64,000 bases of DNA from UBA1783 sp964449115 (GTDB taxonomy: Bacteria; Bacillota_I; Bacilli_A; Erysipelotrichales; Erysipelotrichaceae), in NCBI GenBank assembly GCA_964449115.1, contig CAYUXW010000006.1, forward strand, positions 7,787 through 71,786, written 5' to 3'. The translations under genes were made by a program, and so were the position numbers. A model generated the notes under the pieces. That model was not told where the DNA came from. It saw only the letters and a program-made list of their open reading frames with translations, and searched no databases. Positions within the stretch are counted from its first letter, which is position 1, and each line of letters starts with the position of its first letter. Shown piece by piece: positions 39,028 through 47,603 of this stretch.

Positions 39028-39858
39028 ATGCAGCAGGTTTTATTATTTTCAAAAATCAACACCATTACCGATTTTCTTGAACCCAATGTGATAGAGTATA
39101 TCAACACTAAGCAGACCTTTGCTTTTGAAAGTTTTGAGAAATCAAATATTTTCGCTTTCCAGTGGCATAACATCAATCTTTATTCCTCAAAAACAGAAAA
39201 AGTTTTAGTTTATATGGACACTGAAGATCTGTTTATTTTTTGTGAAAATGACGCTTGCCTAAGCAATCTTGCTGTTCTTTTACCAGCGGGTTTATCTAAC
39301 GAAAAAGCCTTATATCAATTTTTTGTCAACCTGTTTCATGATGACCTCAGATTTTTAGAAAACTTTGAAAGTAAAATCATCGATATTGAGGATTCAGCTT
39401 TAAAAAATTCAAAACATGATTACATAAACAATATTATGTCTTATCGCAAAGAATTATTATCTTTAAAGCGCTATTATGAACAGTTAGATATTATTTTAGA
39501 TAATCTTTGTGCCAATGATAATAATATTTTATCTACTGAAGCAGAAAGATCTATGGCAATTATAAGTGGCAGGGTTCATAGATATTATAGTTATGTATTA
39601 AATCTGCGCGACTATGTTACCCAGATGCGTGAAGCTTATCAAGCTCAGATTGATATCGAACAAAACCAGTTTATGAAAATATTCACTGTTGTGACCGCGA
39701 TATTTTTGCCATTAACTTTAATTGCTGGCTGGTACGGAATGAACTTTAAATATATGCCGGAACTCTATTGGGAATATGGTTATATATCTGTTATTGTACT
39801 GAGTGTAATTGTTTGTGTCGGAATGCTGTGGTATTTCAAAAAGAAAAAATGGTTTTAA
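39028..39858 (+). CDS. CorA-family divalent cation transporter
   Basis: A 276-residue protein, short for CorA. The C-terminal pair of membrane helices carries the family signature YGMNF (after IFLPLTLIAGW) at the mouth of the pore. The N-terminal two thirds are a cytoplasmic domain with the long helices typical of the family (ENFESKIIDIEDSAL, YYEQLDIILDNL). It imports Mg2+ or Co2+, or exports related ions; the direction and ion cannot be told. GAGGTGATA precedes the ATG. Confidence 0.88.
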   Translation: MQQVLLFSKINTITDFLEPNVIEYINTKQTFAFESFEKSNIFAFQWHNINLYSSKTEKVLVYMDTEDLFIFCENDACLSNLAVLLPAGLSNEKALYQFFVNLFHDDLRFLENFESKIIDIEDSALKNSKHDYINNIMSYRKELLSLKRYYEQLDIILDNLCANDNNILSTEAERSMAIISGRVHRYYSYVLNLRDYVTQMREAYQAQIDIEQNQFMKIFTVVTAIFLPLTLIAGWYGMNFKYMPELYWEYGYISVIVLSVIVCVGMLWYFKKKKWF

Positions 39859-39869
39859 AAGTTTTATAT

Positions 39870-39905
39870 AAGTAGTTTACGATTAGTGTTAACTACTTTT
39901 CTTTT
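39870..39905 (+). terminator. Terminator of the CorA gene
   Basis: AAGTAGTT (39870-39877) and AACTACTT (39891-39898) pair and are followed by TTCTTTTT. Confidence 0.75.
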
Positions 39906-39965
39906 TACCATTTTAATACTTGTTATTTTCCCCATAATTTAATACTTAGGTTTTATTATATATTT

Positions 39966-40559
39966 TTATTTCAGCCACCAGGCTTTTACTCTATAGTCAA
40001 GATTAAAGCTGTCATCAATAAATTTTGGAATATCATTAACAGTTTTGCTATAAGCTTTATTTCCTGGTTTTATATTTTTTCTAAGTTCTGAGGCAATTTC
40101 ACTCTGATCGTTAATTTCTATCAGCTGTCCTTGATCAAAGACTAATTCTATTAGAACTTTATAAGCCCACCCACGTTGATAACCCATATGAATATAATAC
40201 TCACGCAAAAATTCAGCACCAACAAGAATCTTTCCTGAAAACATCATTTTTATGTTCAGGTCCTTATATAAATGATGACCGATATACTTTTCAAGATCTA
40301 GATGATAATTATTTGGAACTGCTTCAACATTATTAATACTTGGATAAAGACCATCTTTAGAATTAATATACAGATCTTCTAGAAAAATACCTTTATCGTT
40401 TATATTATAAACACACCAAAAACCATTCCTACAGCCAGTATGCAGCGGTGCTGGAATAATGCCATAATCCTTTGGATTAAAATTCAGGGGATTTGTTATC
40501 GCAACAATTGAATATTCTTTTTCTTTGTACTTAAATACATCTCCCTTTTGAGCAGTCAT
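39966..40559 (-). CDS. Conserved hypothetical protein
   Basis: A soluble protein of 197 residues with no signal peptide or membrane helix. It starts with a short beta-rich segment (GDVFKYKEKEYSIVAI), then GIIPAPLHTGCRNGFWCVYNI and LFLEDLYINSKDG-like strands; Trp, Tyr and Gly are frequent. I have an impression of similar proteins in related bacteria but cannot name a family. The upstream AAGGATATTTTTGT is a plausible ribosome site. It heads a group of three unrelated small genes on the minus strand. Confidence 0.6.
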   Translation of the reverse strand: MTAQKGDVFKYKEKEYSIVAITNPLNFNPKDYGIIPAPLHTGCRNGFWCVYNINDKGIFLEDLYINSKDGLYPSINNVEAVPNNYHLDLEKYIGHHLYKDLNIKMMFSGKILVGAEFLREYYIHMGYQRGWAYKVLIELVFDQGQLIEINDQSEIASELRKNIKPGNKAYSKTVNDIPKFIDDSFNLDYRVKAWWLK

Positions 40560-40610
40560 ACAAAAATATCCTTTCGCTAATTATTTACAATTAATTAAAG
40601 CTGTTTTCTA

Positions 40611-40802
40611 TTAATTTATTTTACTTTTGTTGTAATCTATAATTCCAATTACGCCTAAAACAACATATCCGATAGCTAGAAACAAGGTAATCGTCCATTT
40701 TCCTGTTGGCTCACCAACACTGGCAAGATATACATAAGCGATAACCGCTGCTATTCCAACAACCAATTGTAATATTGAGGCATACAAATACCATTTTTTC
40801 AT
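40611..40802 (-). CDS. Small two-helix membrane protein
   Basis: A 63-residue protein with two hydrophobic segments (residues about 6-27 and 37-55) separated by EPTGKWT. A GAAAGGAAAA ribosome site lies before the ATG. Function unknown. It lies between a hypothetical gene and a five-helix membrane protein on the same strand. Confidence 0.6.
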   Translation of the reverse strand: MKKWYLYASILQLVVGIAAVIAYVYLASVGEPTGKWTITLFLAIGYVVLGVIGIIDYNKSKIN

Positions 40803-40851
40803 TTTAATTTTCCTTTCAACACTATATAAAACTAACCATTAATAACATTTT

Positions 40852-41475
40852 TTATAATCTATTAATCGCTATGCTTTCTATAATAGCACCAATCAGCATC
40901 AAAATGATACCAATAAGCAGGATTATTTTTTCCAATTTCTCCAGTTTTATTTCTTTAAAACTGGATTTTATCGTCTGTTTACCACAGCTTTTTACTACTG
41001 CTATCTTAGCGACAGCACAGGTTATCAATAGTTGACCCATCATCTCCCAAAAAGCGGCTTTATCAAACAGGTTAAATAAACCTGCTATTCTACTTAAAAG
41101 AGAAGGTGAACTACTTTCTACCGAAAATGACCAGGTACCCAAAACAACAGCATTAATTGCAATCAGTGTGTAAAAAACGCTATAACCTACTGATAAATAT
41201 TCTTTTTCATCACTTTTTTTACTGGCAAATAAACTGGCTAGAAATATTATGACTACCGATATCATATTATAGACAAATATCTGCAAAGCTAAAATAACAG
41301 CATTTTCTGAAGGACTCCAATTTTGAGCCGGATTCTTATTTTTAAGTAAGCCTTCAGGAAGAAAATAATAGCTGACAATGACAATGCTGAAAAAGAAGAT
41401 GAAAAATAAAACAATTGCCCAAATTATTCTTTCTTTAACACTCTTGCTACTGAGTTTTTTGCGAAAATATTTCAT
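40852..41475 (-). CDS. Five-helix membrane protein, function unknown
   Basis: 207 residues with hydrophobic segments at roughly 17-40, 62-85, 98-120, 140-162 and 180-203, separated by short polar loops. The N-terminus is basic (KYFRKKLSSKSVKERI), so it is probably inside. No family recognised. It may be co-transcribed with the small two-helix protein that follows after about 50 bp. Confidence 0.55.
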   Translation of the reverse strand: MKYFRKKLSSKSVKERIIWAIVLFFIFFFSIVIVSYYFLPEGLLKNKNPAQNWSPSENAVILALQIFVYNMISVVIIFLASLFASKKSDEKEYLSVGYSVFYTLIAINAVVLGTWSFSVESSSPSLLSRIAGLFNLFDKAAFWEMMGQLLITCAVAKIAVVKSCGKQTIKSSFKEIKLEKLEKIILLIGIILMLIGAIIESIAINRL

Positions 41476-41577
41476 ATTATTACTCCAGAAATTATCTTGT
41501 TTCTTTTTCTTTAATATATCACTTCTGTTGCCATCCGTTTGTAAAATTCAGGTAATTTAATTATCTATAAATTCAAA

Positions 41578-41609
41578 TAAAAAGAGACACACCTTTGTAG
41601 GCGTATCTC
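41578..41609 (-). terminator. Terminator of adhE
   Basis: On the minus strand GAGATACGCC and GGTGTGTCTC form a ten-base stem with two G-U pairs and a T-run after it, ten bases past the adhE stop. Confidence 0.75.
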
Positions 41610-41618
41610 GTCTTTTAA

Positions 41619-44213
41619 TTATTTGTCGTAAACTTTCTTTAACATCAGCTTCATGTCTTCTACCATTGGTACTCTTGGATTAGCTGGTGAACATTGATCT
41701 TCATAAGCTGCCACAGCAATAGAAGCAATCTTTTCATTCCAACTTGTTTCATCTATATTTAATTGTTTAAAGTTAGTCTCTAAACCAATTTCGACAATCA
41801 ATTTTTCTACCGCCTTGGCAAACTCTTCTACTCCCTGCTCTGGTGTATCAGCTTTGAGCCCTAATAATCTAGCGATATCCTGATATTTTTTATCTGCCTT
41901 ATATACATTGTATTTAGGCCAGACACTCAGTTTTGTAGGCTGTTGTCCATTGTATCTGATTGTTTCTGGCAGTAATATCGCACAGGTGTGTCCGTGTACA
42001 GTATGGAATTCAGCACCAATTTTATGTGCTAATGAATGGGTCATTCCCAAGAAAGCATTGGCAAAGGCCATTCCTGAAATAGTAGCTGCATTATGCATTT
42101 TTTCTCTAGCTTCTAAATCGTTTTTGCCATTTTTAACTGCTTTTGGCAAATACTCAAATACCAATTTAATGGCCTGCAAACTTAAACCATCGGTATAATC
42201 ATTGGCCATAACTGAAACATAGGCTTCTACCGCATGCGTCAAGACATCCATTCCAGTAATCGCTGTTGATCTTGCAGGTAGATTGGTTGTAAATTCTGGA
42301 TCTACAATAGCGACTGTTGGCGTTAACGAATAATCCGTTAATGGATATTTTTTGTTGTTGGCTTTATCGGAAATAACCGCAAATGGCGTTACTTCACTAC
42401 CAGTACCTGAAGTTGTAGGAATACAGATCAGTTTAGTCATTTTCCCTAATTCAGGATATTTGAAAGCTCTTTTTCTAATATCCATGAACTTTTGTTTTAA
42501 ATCATCAAAATCAACTTCTGGATGTTCATAGAATACCCACATTCCTTTAGCAGCATCCATAACACTGCCTCCACCTAAGGCGATAATCGTATCGGGTTTG
42601 AAAGCTTTCATCAATTCAACACCTTTTCTTACAGTAACGATATCTGGATCTGGTTCAACATCACAGAACAACTGGATTGCTACTTCATTTTTTCTCAAAT
42701 GCAATTGCTCAGTAATCTTGTTAACAAAACCAAAATCAACCATACTTCTATCAGTTACAATAAACACCTTTTTGACATCGCGACAAGATTGTAAATATTG
42801 AATACTGTTTCTTTCAAAATATATCTTACTAGGAACTTTAAACCACTGCATTGTATTTCTTCTCTTTCCAACTTTTTTAATGTTTAATAAATTAATTGCA
42901 CTTACATTTCCACCAATTGAGTTTCTACCATAAGAACCACAACCTAAGGTCATTGATGGTAAAAATGAATTGTAGACATTACCAATTCCACCAAAAGTGG
43001 CTGGACTATTCCAGATAATACGCATAGCTTTGACAACTTTACCAAATTCATCAGCCATTTCTTTTTCCTTACAGTGAATTGCTGCTGAGTGTCCTAATCC
43101 ATTGAACTCAACCATCTGTTGGGCTTTTTTAAATCCTTCTTCAGCACCTTTGACTTTATAGAAAGCCAGTATTGGCGAAAGTTTTTCTCTGCTTAATGGC
43201 TCACTTACTCCAACTTCATTACACTCAACACAGATTATTGAAGTATCTTCACTTACTTCAAATCCCGCCTGGCTGGCAATCCAGGTTACAGGCTTACCTA
43301 CTGCTTTTGAATTTAAAACGGCATTGGGATAATCAGCTTTTCCTTCAACATTGAACAGATACTTTTCCAACATTTTCTTTTCTTTCTTGTTGGCAAAATA
43401 AGCCTTATACTTTTTAAAGTAACTTGCAGCTTCATCGTAGATTTCTTCATCAACAATACAGGCTTGTTCACTGGCACAGACCATTCCATTGTCAAAAGCT
43501 TTTGATAAGACAGTATCATTAACTGCCTGTTCAACATCAGCACTGGCGTTGATATAAGCCGGAACATTTCCTGCCCCTACACCCATTGCTGGTTTACCAC
43601 AACTATAGGCTGCTTTGACCATCGAGTTTCCACCAGTAGCCAGAATTGTAGCTACTCCTTCATGATTCATCAAGGCATTTGTCGCATCCATGCTTGGATT
43701 TTCAATCCATTGGATACAGTTTTCAGGTGCGCCTGCTGCGACAGCTGCCTTATACATGATTTCAGCGGCTTGTTTTGAACACTGCTGAGCTGATGGATGA
43801 AAAGCAAAAATAATCGGATTTCTTGTTTTCAAACAAATCAATGCCTTAAATACAACTGTACTTGTTGGATTTGTAACTGGAGTAATACCACAAATAACTC
43901 CTACTGGAGAAGCTATTTCCGTAATACCTGTTACTGGATCATCACTGATAATATCAACTGTTTTTAAATGCCTCATGTTGTTAACAACATACTCACAGGC
44001 AAACAGGTTTTTTGTGGCTTTATCCTCAAAAACACCTCTTTTTGTTTCTTCAATAGCACTGGCTGCTAAAATACCATGATTATCCAAACCAGCCACAGAA
44101 CACTTGGCTACAATATAATCAATCTGTTTCTGATTTAAATGATTAAACTCTTCCAAGGCCTTTAAACCTTTTTCTACTAATATGTTTACTTCTTTTAAAG
44201 CTGCTTCATTCAT
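41619..44213 (-). CDS. adhE: Bifunctional acetaldehyde/alcohol dehydrogenase
   Basis: 864 residues, the normal AdhE length. I prefer the ATG at 44213 with GAGGTG seven bases upstream over a GTG at 44222. Residues 1-440 are the CoA-acylating aldehyde dehydrogenase, with the active Cys in NGMVCASEQACIV. Residues about 455-864 are the iron-dependent alcohol dehydrogenase, with GGGSVMDAAKGMW and the His-rich metal site FLGMTHSLAHKIGAEFHTVHGHTCA. It reduces acetyl-CoA to ethanol and regenerates NAD+ in fermentation. A Rex-like operator overlaps its promoter, matching NADH-responsive control. Confidence 0.95.
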   Translation of the reverse strand: MNEAALKEVNILVEKGLKALEEFNHLNQKQIDYIVAKCSVAGLDNHGILAASAIEETKRGVFEDKATKNLFACEYVVNNMRHLKTVDIISDDPVTGITEIASPVGVICGITPVTNPTSTVVFKALICLKTRNPIIFAFHPSAQQCSKQAAEIMYKAAVAAGAPENCIQWIENPSMDATNALMNHEGVATILATGGNSMVKAAYSCGKPAMGVGAGNVPAYINASADVEQAVNDTVLSKAFDNGMVCASEQACIVDEEIYDEAASYFKKYKAYFANKKEKKMLEKYLFNVEGKADYPNAVLNSKAVGKPVTWIASQAGFEVSEDTSIICVECNEVGVSEPLSREKLSPILAFYKVKGAEEGFKKAQQMVEFNGLGHSAAIHCKEKEMADEFGKVVKAMRIIWNSPATFGGIGNVYNSFLPSMTLGCGSYGRNSIGGNVSAINLLNIKKVGKRRNTMQWFKVPSKIYFERNSIQYLQSCRDVKKVFIVTDRSMVDFGFVNKITEQLHLRKNEVAIQLFCDVEPDPDIVTVRKGVELMKAFKPDTIIALGGGSVMDAAKGMWVFYEHPEVDFDDLKQKFMDIRKRAFKYPELGKMTKLICIPTTSGTGSEVTPFAVISDKANNKKYPLTDYSLTPTVAIVDPEFTTNLPARSTAITGMDVLTHAVEAYVSVMANDYTDGLSLQAIKLVFEYLPKAVKNGKNDLEAREKMHNAATISGMAFANAFLGMTHSLAHKIGAEFHTVHGHTCAILLPETIRYNGQQPTKLSVWPKYNVYKADKKYQDIARLLGLKADTPEQGVEEFAKAVEKLIVEIGLETNFKQLNIDETSWNEKIASIAVAAYEDQCSPANPRVPMVEDMKLMLKKVYDK

Positions 44214-44238
44214 ACTATACACCTCTTTTTACAAGAAT

Positions 44239-44267
44239 AATTTATACTTCTGTTCGCCATTTGTCAA
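44239..44267 (-). promoter_or_regulatory. adhE promoter
   Basis: On the minus strand a perfect TTGACA (44267-44262) and TAAATT (44244-44239) lie 17 bases apart, 25 bases before the ATG at 44213. Confidence 0.65.
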
Positions 44268-44278
44268 CATTTTCACAA
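44261..44278. promoter_or_regulatory. Rex-like operator at adhE
   Basis: TTGTCAACATTTTCACAA matches the Rex palindrome TTGTGAA-N4-TTCACAA with one mismatch. It covers the -35 box of the adhE promoter, where Rex represses at high NAD+/NADH ratio. A further TTCACAA-type half-site lies at about 44313-44319. Confidence 0.65.
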
Positions 44279-44345
44279 TTTGAAAACGCTTGCGTGTTAT
44301 TAAAGTAGTCATTTTCACAAACTTGGAGAATTTTCTCAAATATAT

Positions 44346-44363
44346 TTGTTGATTTATCAACAA
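44346..44363. promoter_or_regulatory. MarR-type operator, copy 1
   Basis: TTGTTGATTTATCAACAA is an inverted repeat of eight-base arms separated by TT. The second copy lies 36 bases away, centre to centre, and both precede the marR gene, so autoregulation is likely. Confidence 0.6.
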
Positions 44364-44382
44364 GTGTGTGATATATTTATCC

Positions 44383-44398
44383 TGTTGATTTATCAACA
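44383..44398. promoter_or_regulatory. MarR-type operator, copy 2
   Basis: TGTTGATTTATCAACA repeats the core of copy 1 exactly. It ends about 20 bases before the marR start codon, overlapping the promoter-to-ribosome-site region. Confidence 0.6.
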
Positions 44399-44418
44399 AG
44401 TTAAGAAAGGAGGACTTA

Positions 44419-44859
44419 ATGAACGACCGTTTTGGAACTTTTAACTTGCTAACTAACCGTATTAGTCGCAATATTTATAGAATAAAAAACAAAGAAATTG
44501 CTGCTTTCAATTTGAAAAGCACACATGTTTCCTGCTTATATCATCTATATAAGACTGATGGCTTGACCGCAACCGAATTATGCCATAAATGTGAAGAAGA
44601 CAAAGCAGCTGTCTCCCGCTCTCTCGATTTTCTAGAAAAAAACGAATACGTAGTGTGCATGAGTGCCCAATCCAAACGTTACAAGAGTCCTTTCTTCTTA
44701 ACTGACAAGGGTCGACAGGTAGGAAAAGAAATTATCGATAAAATTGATATGATTCTAGATGCTGTCGATGCCGGAACCACTGAAGAAGAAAGAAAGTTAT
44801 TCTATCGCTATCTTTCAATTATCAGTGAAAGGTTAGAAAACATAGCCAATAATTTATAA
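44419..44859 (+). CDS. MarR-family transcriptional regulator
   Basis: 146 residues in a MarR winged-helix layout: dimer helices, then LTATELCHKCEEDKAAVSRSLDFL as recognition helix and wing (YKSPFFLTDKGRQVG). AAAGGAGGACTTA precedes the ATG. It is divergent from adhE and 36 bp upstream of degV. Two identical palindromes in its own upstream region suggest autoregulation; the ligand and other targets are unknown. MarR proteins next to lipid-binding genes often control fatty acid functions, which would fit the neighbouring DegV protein, but this is inference. Confidence 0.9.
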   Translation: MNDRFGTFNLLTNRISRNIYRIKNKEIAAFNLKSTHVSCLYHLYKTDGLTATELCHKCEEDKAAVSRSLDFLEKNEYVVCMSAQSKRYKSPFFLTDKGRQVGKEIIDKIDMILDAVDAGTTEEERKLFYRYLSIISERLENIANNL

Positions 44860-44895
44860 AGATTAAAAATAGAATTACAAACAAGGAGAATTAAA

Positions 44896-45735
44896 ATGAA
44901 AATTAGATTAATCGTAGATTCAACGACAGAAATGATGCCAGAATTTCAGGACAGGGTACATGTTGTTCCACTGACTGTACACTTTGGCGAAGAATCATAT
45001 GTTGATGGAGTAGATATCGACCATAACGCTTTCTATAAAAAGCTTATCGAGTCTGATGTTCTTCCAACTACCAGTCAACCAAACCCTGAAGCTTTCGCTA
45101 AAGAATATGAAGAAGCTAAAAAGTTAAATCAAGCATGCATTGTACTGGCTTTACCTAAAAATTTGTCAGGAACATACCAAAGTGCTACCATTGCTGCTCA
45201 AGACTATGAAAATGTTTACATAATTGATACTGGAACTGTTGCTATTGGAGCTGCTATCCTGACTGAACTTGCAATAAAATATATTGATCAGGGACTTGAT
45301 GTTAAAACCATTGTCGAAAAAATTGAAGAAGAAAAGAAAAAAGTTCTTATTGTCGCATTAGTTGACACACTGGAATATTTACATAAAGGTGGTCGTCTAT
45401 CAAAATCAGTTACTGTTGCTGGAGCAGTTTTGAATATTAAACCTGTTCTTTCAGTAGAAAACGGAAATATTAATGCTATCGGAAAGGCAATGGGCTCTAA
45501 ACGTGGTAATAACCTGCTTTCTCAAGAAATCGCAAAAGCTGGTGATGTCGATTTCACCAAACCAGTGTTATTAGGATATACTGGTATATCTAATGCGCTT
45601 TTGCTAAAATATATTGAAGATAGCAGACCGCTATGGGAAAAAGACCTCAAAGAAGTCCGTTATTCAACTATCGGTTCAGTTATCGGAACCCACGCTGGAC
45701 CTGGTGCCGTAGCTGTTGCTTTCTTTAAAAAATAA
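44896..45735 (+). CDS. DegV-family fatty-acid-binding protein
   Basis: 279 residues, the usual length. DegV landmarks are IVDSTTEMMPEF at the N-terminus, VVPLTVHFGEESYVDG, LPTTSQPNPEAF, and the second-domain LEYLHKGGRLSKS motif. DegV (FakB-type) proteins hold a fatty acid for phosphorylation by FakA. AAGGAG precedes the ATG. It lies between marR and the dsrE-like gene, all on the plus strand with short spacing, so they probably form one operon. Confidence 0.92.
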   Translation: MKIRLIVDSTTEMMPEFQDRVHVVPLTVHFGEESYVDGVDIDHNAFYKKLIESDVLPTTSQPNPEAFAKEYEEAKKLNQACIVLALPKNLSGTYQSATIAAQDYENVYIIDTGTVAIGAAILTELAIKYIDQGLDVKTIVEKIEEEKKKVLIVALVDTLEYLHKGGRLSKSVTVAGAVLNIKPVLSVENGNINAIGKAMGSKRGNNLLSQEIAKAGDVDFTKPVLLGYTGISNALLLKYIEDSRPLWEKDLKEVRYSTIGSVIGTHAGPGAVAVAFFKK

Positions 45736-45756
45736 AAAATATAAGGAGGCAAAAGA

Positions 45757-46095
45757 ATGAAAAAAGTATTGATTTACACTATGGAAGGCAAGAAAATGTG
45801 CTTCTTGCATGCACTTATGAATGCCAGACAATTAAAAGATGCTGGTCATGAAGTAAAAATGGTTCTTGAAGGAATGTCTTGTGTACTTCCTAAAGAATTA
45901 GAAGAAGAAAAAAACGCTTTATATCTGGCGCTTAAAAATGATGGCACTATTCAAGGAGTATGTTTAGCTTGTTCTAAAGCTCTTGGAGTATATGAAGACA
46001 ATGTAAAGACAGGTCTTCGCCTTCTAGATGATATGTATAATCATGCTGGAGTTTTGGATTATGTAAATAATGGTTTTGAAGTTCTAATCTTTTAA
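45757..46095 (+). CDS. DsrE-like small protein
   Basis: 112 residues with the alternating beta/alpha pattern of the DsrE/DsrF-like fold (KVLIYTMEGKK, then HEVKMVLEG, GVCLACSKALGV, FEVLIF). Two Cys (in SCVLP and LACSKA) lie where sulfur-relay members have reactive residues. Its role here is unknown. AAGGAGGC precedes the ATG, 21 bp after degV. Confidence 0.65.
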   Translation: MKKVLIYTMEGKKMCFLHALMNARQLKDAGHEVKMVLEGMSCVLPKELEEEKNALYLALKNDGTIQGVCLACSKALGVYEDNVKTGLRLLDDMYNHAGVLDYVNNGFEVLIF

Positions 46096-46156
46096 TTAAA
46101 CATTCAAAAAGCATTATTCATAATATTTAATTTAAAATGTTTCCCAATAACATGTA

Positions 46157-46186
46157 AAAAACGCAGTAGATAATAACTGCGTTTTT
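46157..46186. terminator. Terminator of marR-degV-dsrE
   Basis: AAAAACGCAGT and ACTGCGTTTTT pair perfectly around AGATAATA. A-runs and T-runs on both sides let it serve the convergent fic gene as well. Confidence 0.88.
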
Positions 46187-46211
46187 ACTTTCTTTTTTTT
46201 ACAAAAAAACA

Positions 46212-46817
46212 TTAATATTCTACTCTCATTCCAGAAATACACTTGCTGAAAATCCATTGTTTGAACTTTTTATAATCTTTACTCTGATGAAACTCTTTAA
46301 GCAATTCTCTAAATTTGGTTTTGTTATATTCGCTGACAGTAATCACACCACAGCCATGATCAATCATAATCTTATTGGCAAACATGATTGAAATTCTAAC
46401 ATCTCCATCTGAAAACAGATGTTTTTCCAATAAGAACAGCATAGCATCTATAGCAATTTCAGTATTTGATTTAGTGGGTTGATTAGTCATAGCGGCCAGC
46501 TGTTGTTTTTGTTCTTCTGTCAACTCCGCTTTTACACCAACATTTAAATCTTTCATCAGCATATCATGTAATTTAAGTAAAAAGTCAGCATCCGCTTTTT
46601 CATCTGGGTTGTTTAAAATATGATAGAAAGTATTTTTAAAATTGTCAGCTGCAATAGCGACTTCACTATCCCTTTTATTATTTTCTAAAAGTGGTTCTAC
46701 TTCATCATACTCAATTTCATACCTTGATAAAACAAGGGCATTATAAACATAATCAATAATTTTCTCATTGACTAATTTAACATTTTGGATTCTAGTAAGT
46801 CTGAACTTGTTTCTCAT
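46212..46817 (-). CDS. Fic-domain protein with degenerate motif
   Basis: 201 residues from the ATG at 46817; a TTG nine bases earlier is the only alternative. Fic proteins transfer AMP or related groups to target hydroxyls using an HPFxxGNGRxxR loop. Here the loop (residues 133-145) reads HLFSDGDVRISIM: the catalytic His and the Arg are present, Pro is Leu and the GNG segment is GDV. This could be a weakly active, altered-specificity or pseudo-Fic enzyme. I see no inhibitory helix motif [ST]xxxE[GN] nearby. It is a single-gene unit. Confidence 0.7.
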   Translation of the reverse strand: MRNKFRLTRIQNVKLVNEKIIDYVYNALVLSRYEIEYDEVEPLLENNKRDSEVAIAADNFKNTFYHILNNPDEKADADFLLKLHDMLMKDLNVGVKAELTEEQKQQLAAMTNQPTKSNTEIAIDAMLFLLEKHLFSDGDVRISIMFANKIMIDHGCGVITVSEYNKTKFRELLKEFHQSKDYKKFKQWIFSKCISGMRVEY

Positions 46818-46935
46818 AACCAACAACTTTCCTTTCTATACCCAGATTATACATTAAATTAAATTTTAATATACCCTTACTTTAAATATTGTTTTATTTT
46901 AGAATTAAGCATCTGCTGTTTATACGTTTTTTTAG

Positions 46936-47547
46936 CTATTCATTTGGATATTTTTCCAGGTCCACCATAAACAGACCGCCATCATTCAGAATATACAGTG
47001 CCATCTGAGCAAACATGTTATCAGATCGACCCTGATATATTAACACGAAATAGCCATCTTCCTGGTATTCAATTCTCATATCTGACTCTACATTACCATA
47101 AGCTTTGATAATTTCTGCTTCAGTGCTGCCCCATTTGATTCCTTTTGACAACTCGATTTCATATACGTTTTCTAAAAGCACTCCTAGATAAGGCATTCTT
47201 GTAAACGAAATCCACCAGATAGTACAGTCTTTAATATTCCTTTCTTTATCAGTTTCGTTTTCAAAATCCAATGTAATTGTGGCATACAGCTGCTGTTTTT
47301 CATCATAAAAACCATTGTTCCACATTTCGTAGTAATGCATTGTGTACTCCCCAGGTTGTAAGATGTCATTTTCTTCTAACAGCCAACCATTTTTGTTAAA
47401 TGGCGCAAAAGTATGTGGAAAAGTATATTTTTTCCCATCTACTATAAATTCCATGTCTGTCCAATCATCGCTAATTGTTTCCTTATCGCATCCTACTAAA
47501 GATGTCATTAACAATAAGGCCAATAAAACCACTAATACTTTTTTCAT
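46936..47547 (-). CDS. Secreted lipoprotein, function unknown
   Basis: 203 residues. The N-terminus MKKVLVVLLALLLMTSLVGC is a lipoprotein signal with a LVGC lipobox (Cys20). The mature part has short beta-strand stretches (MEFIVDGKKYTFPH, EIELSKGIKWGSTEAEIIKAYG) that recall small BamE/SmpA-like or DUF folds with a substrate-like repeat. I do not recognise it. It stands alone on the minus strand between the fic gene and the GTPase operon. Confidence 0.65.
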   Translation of the reverse strand: MKKVLVVLLALLLMTSLVGCDKETISDDWTDMEFIVDGKKYTFPHTFAPFNKNGWLLEENDILQPGEYTMHYYEMWNNGFYDEKQQLYATITLDFENETDKERNIKDCTIWWISFTRMPYLGVLLENVYEIELSKGIKWGSTEAEIIKAYGNVESDMRIEYQEDGYFVLIYQGRSDNMFAQMALYILNDGGLFMVDLEKYPNE

Positions 47548-47603
47548 AATTATATTTTCCTTTCCATATAAAAATTATACACTAAAGTGCAAATAAATAT
47601 AAC

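Noticed and set aside
44281..44294. A full cre site upstream of adhE (TGAAAACGCTTGCG).
   Set aside because: Two mismatches at conserved positions, including the final A; kept only as a weak remark.
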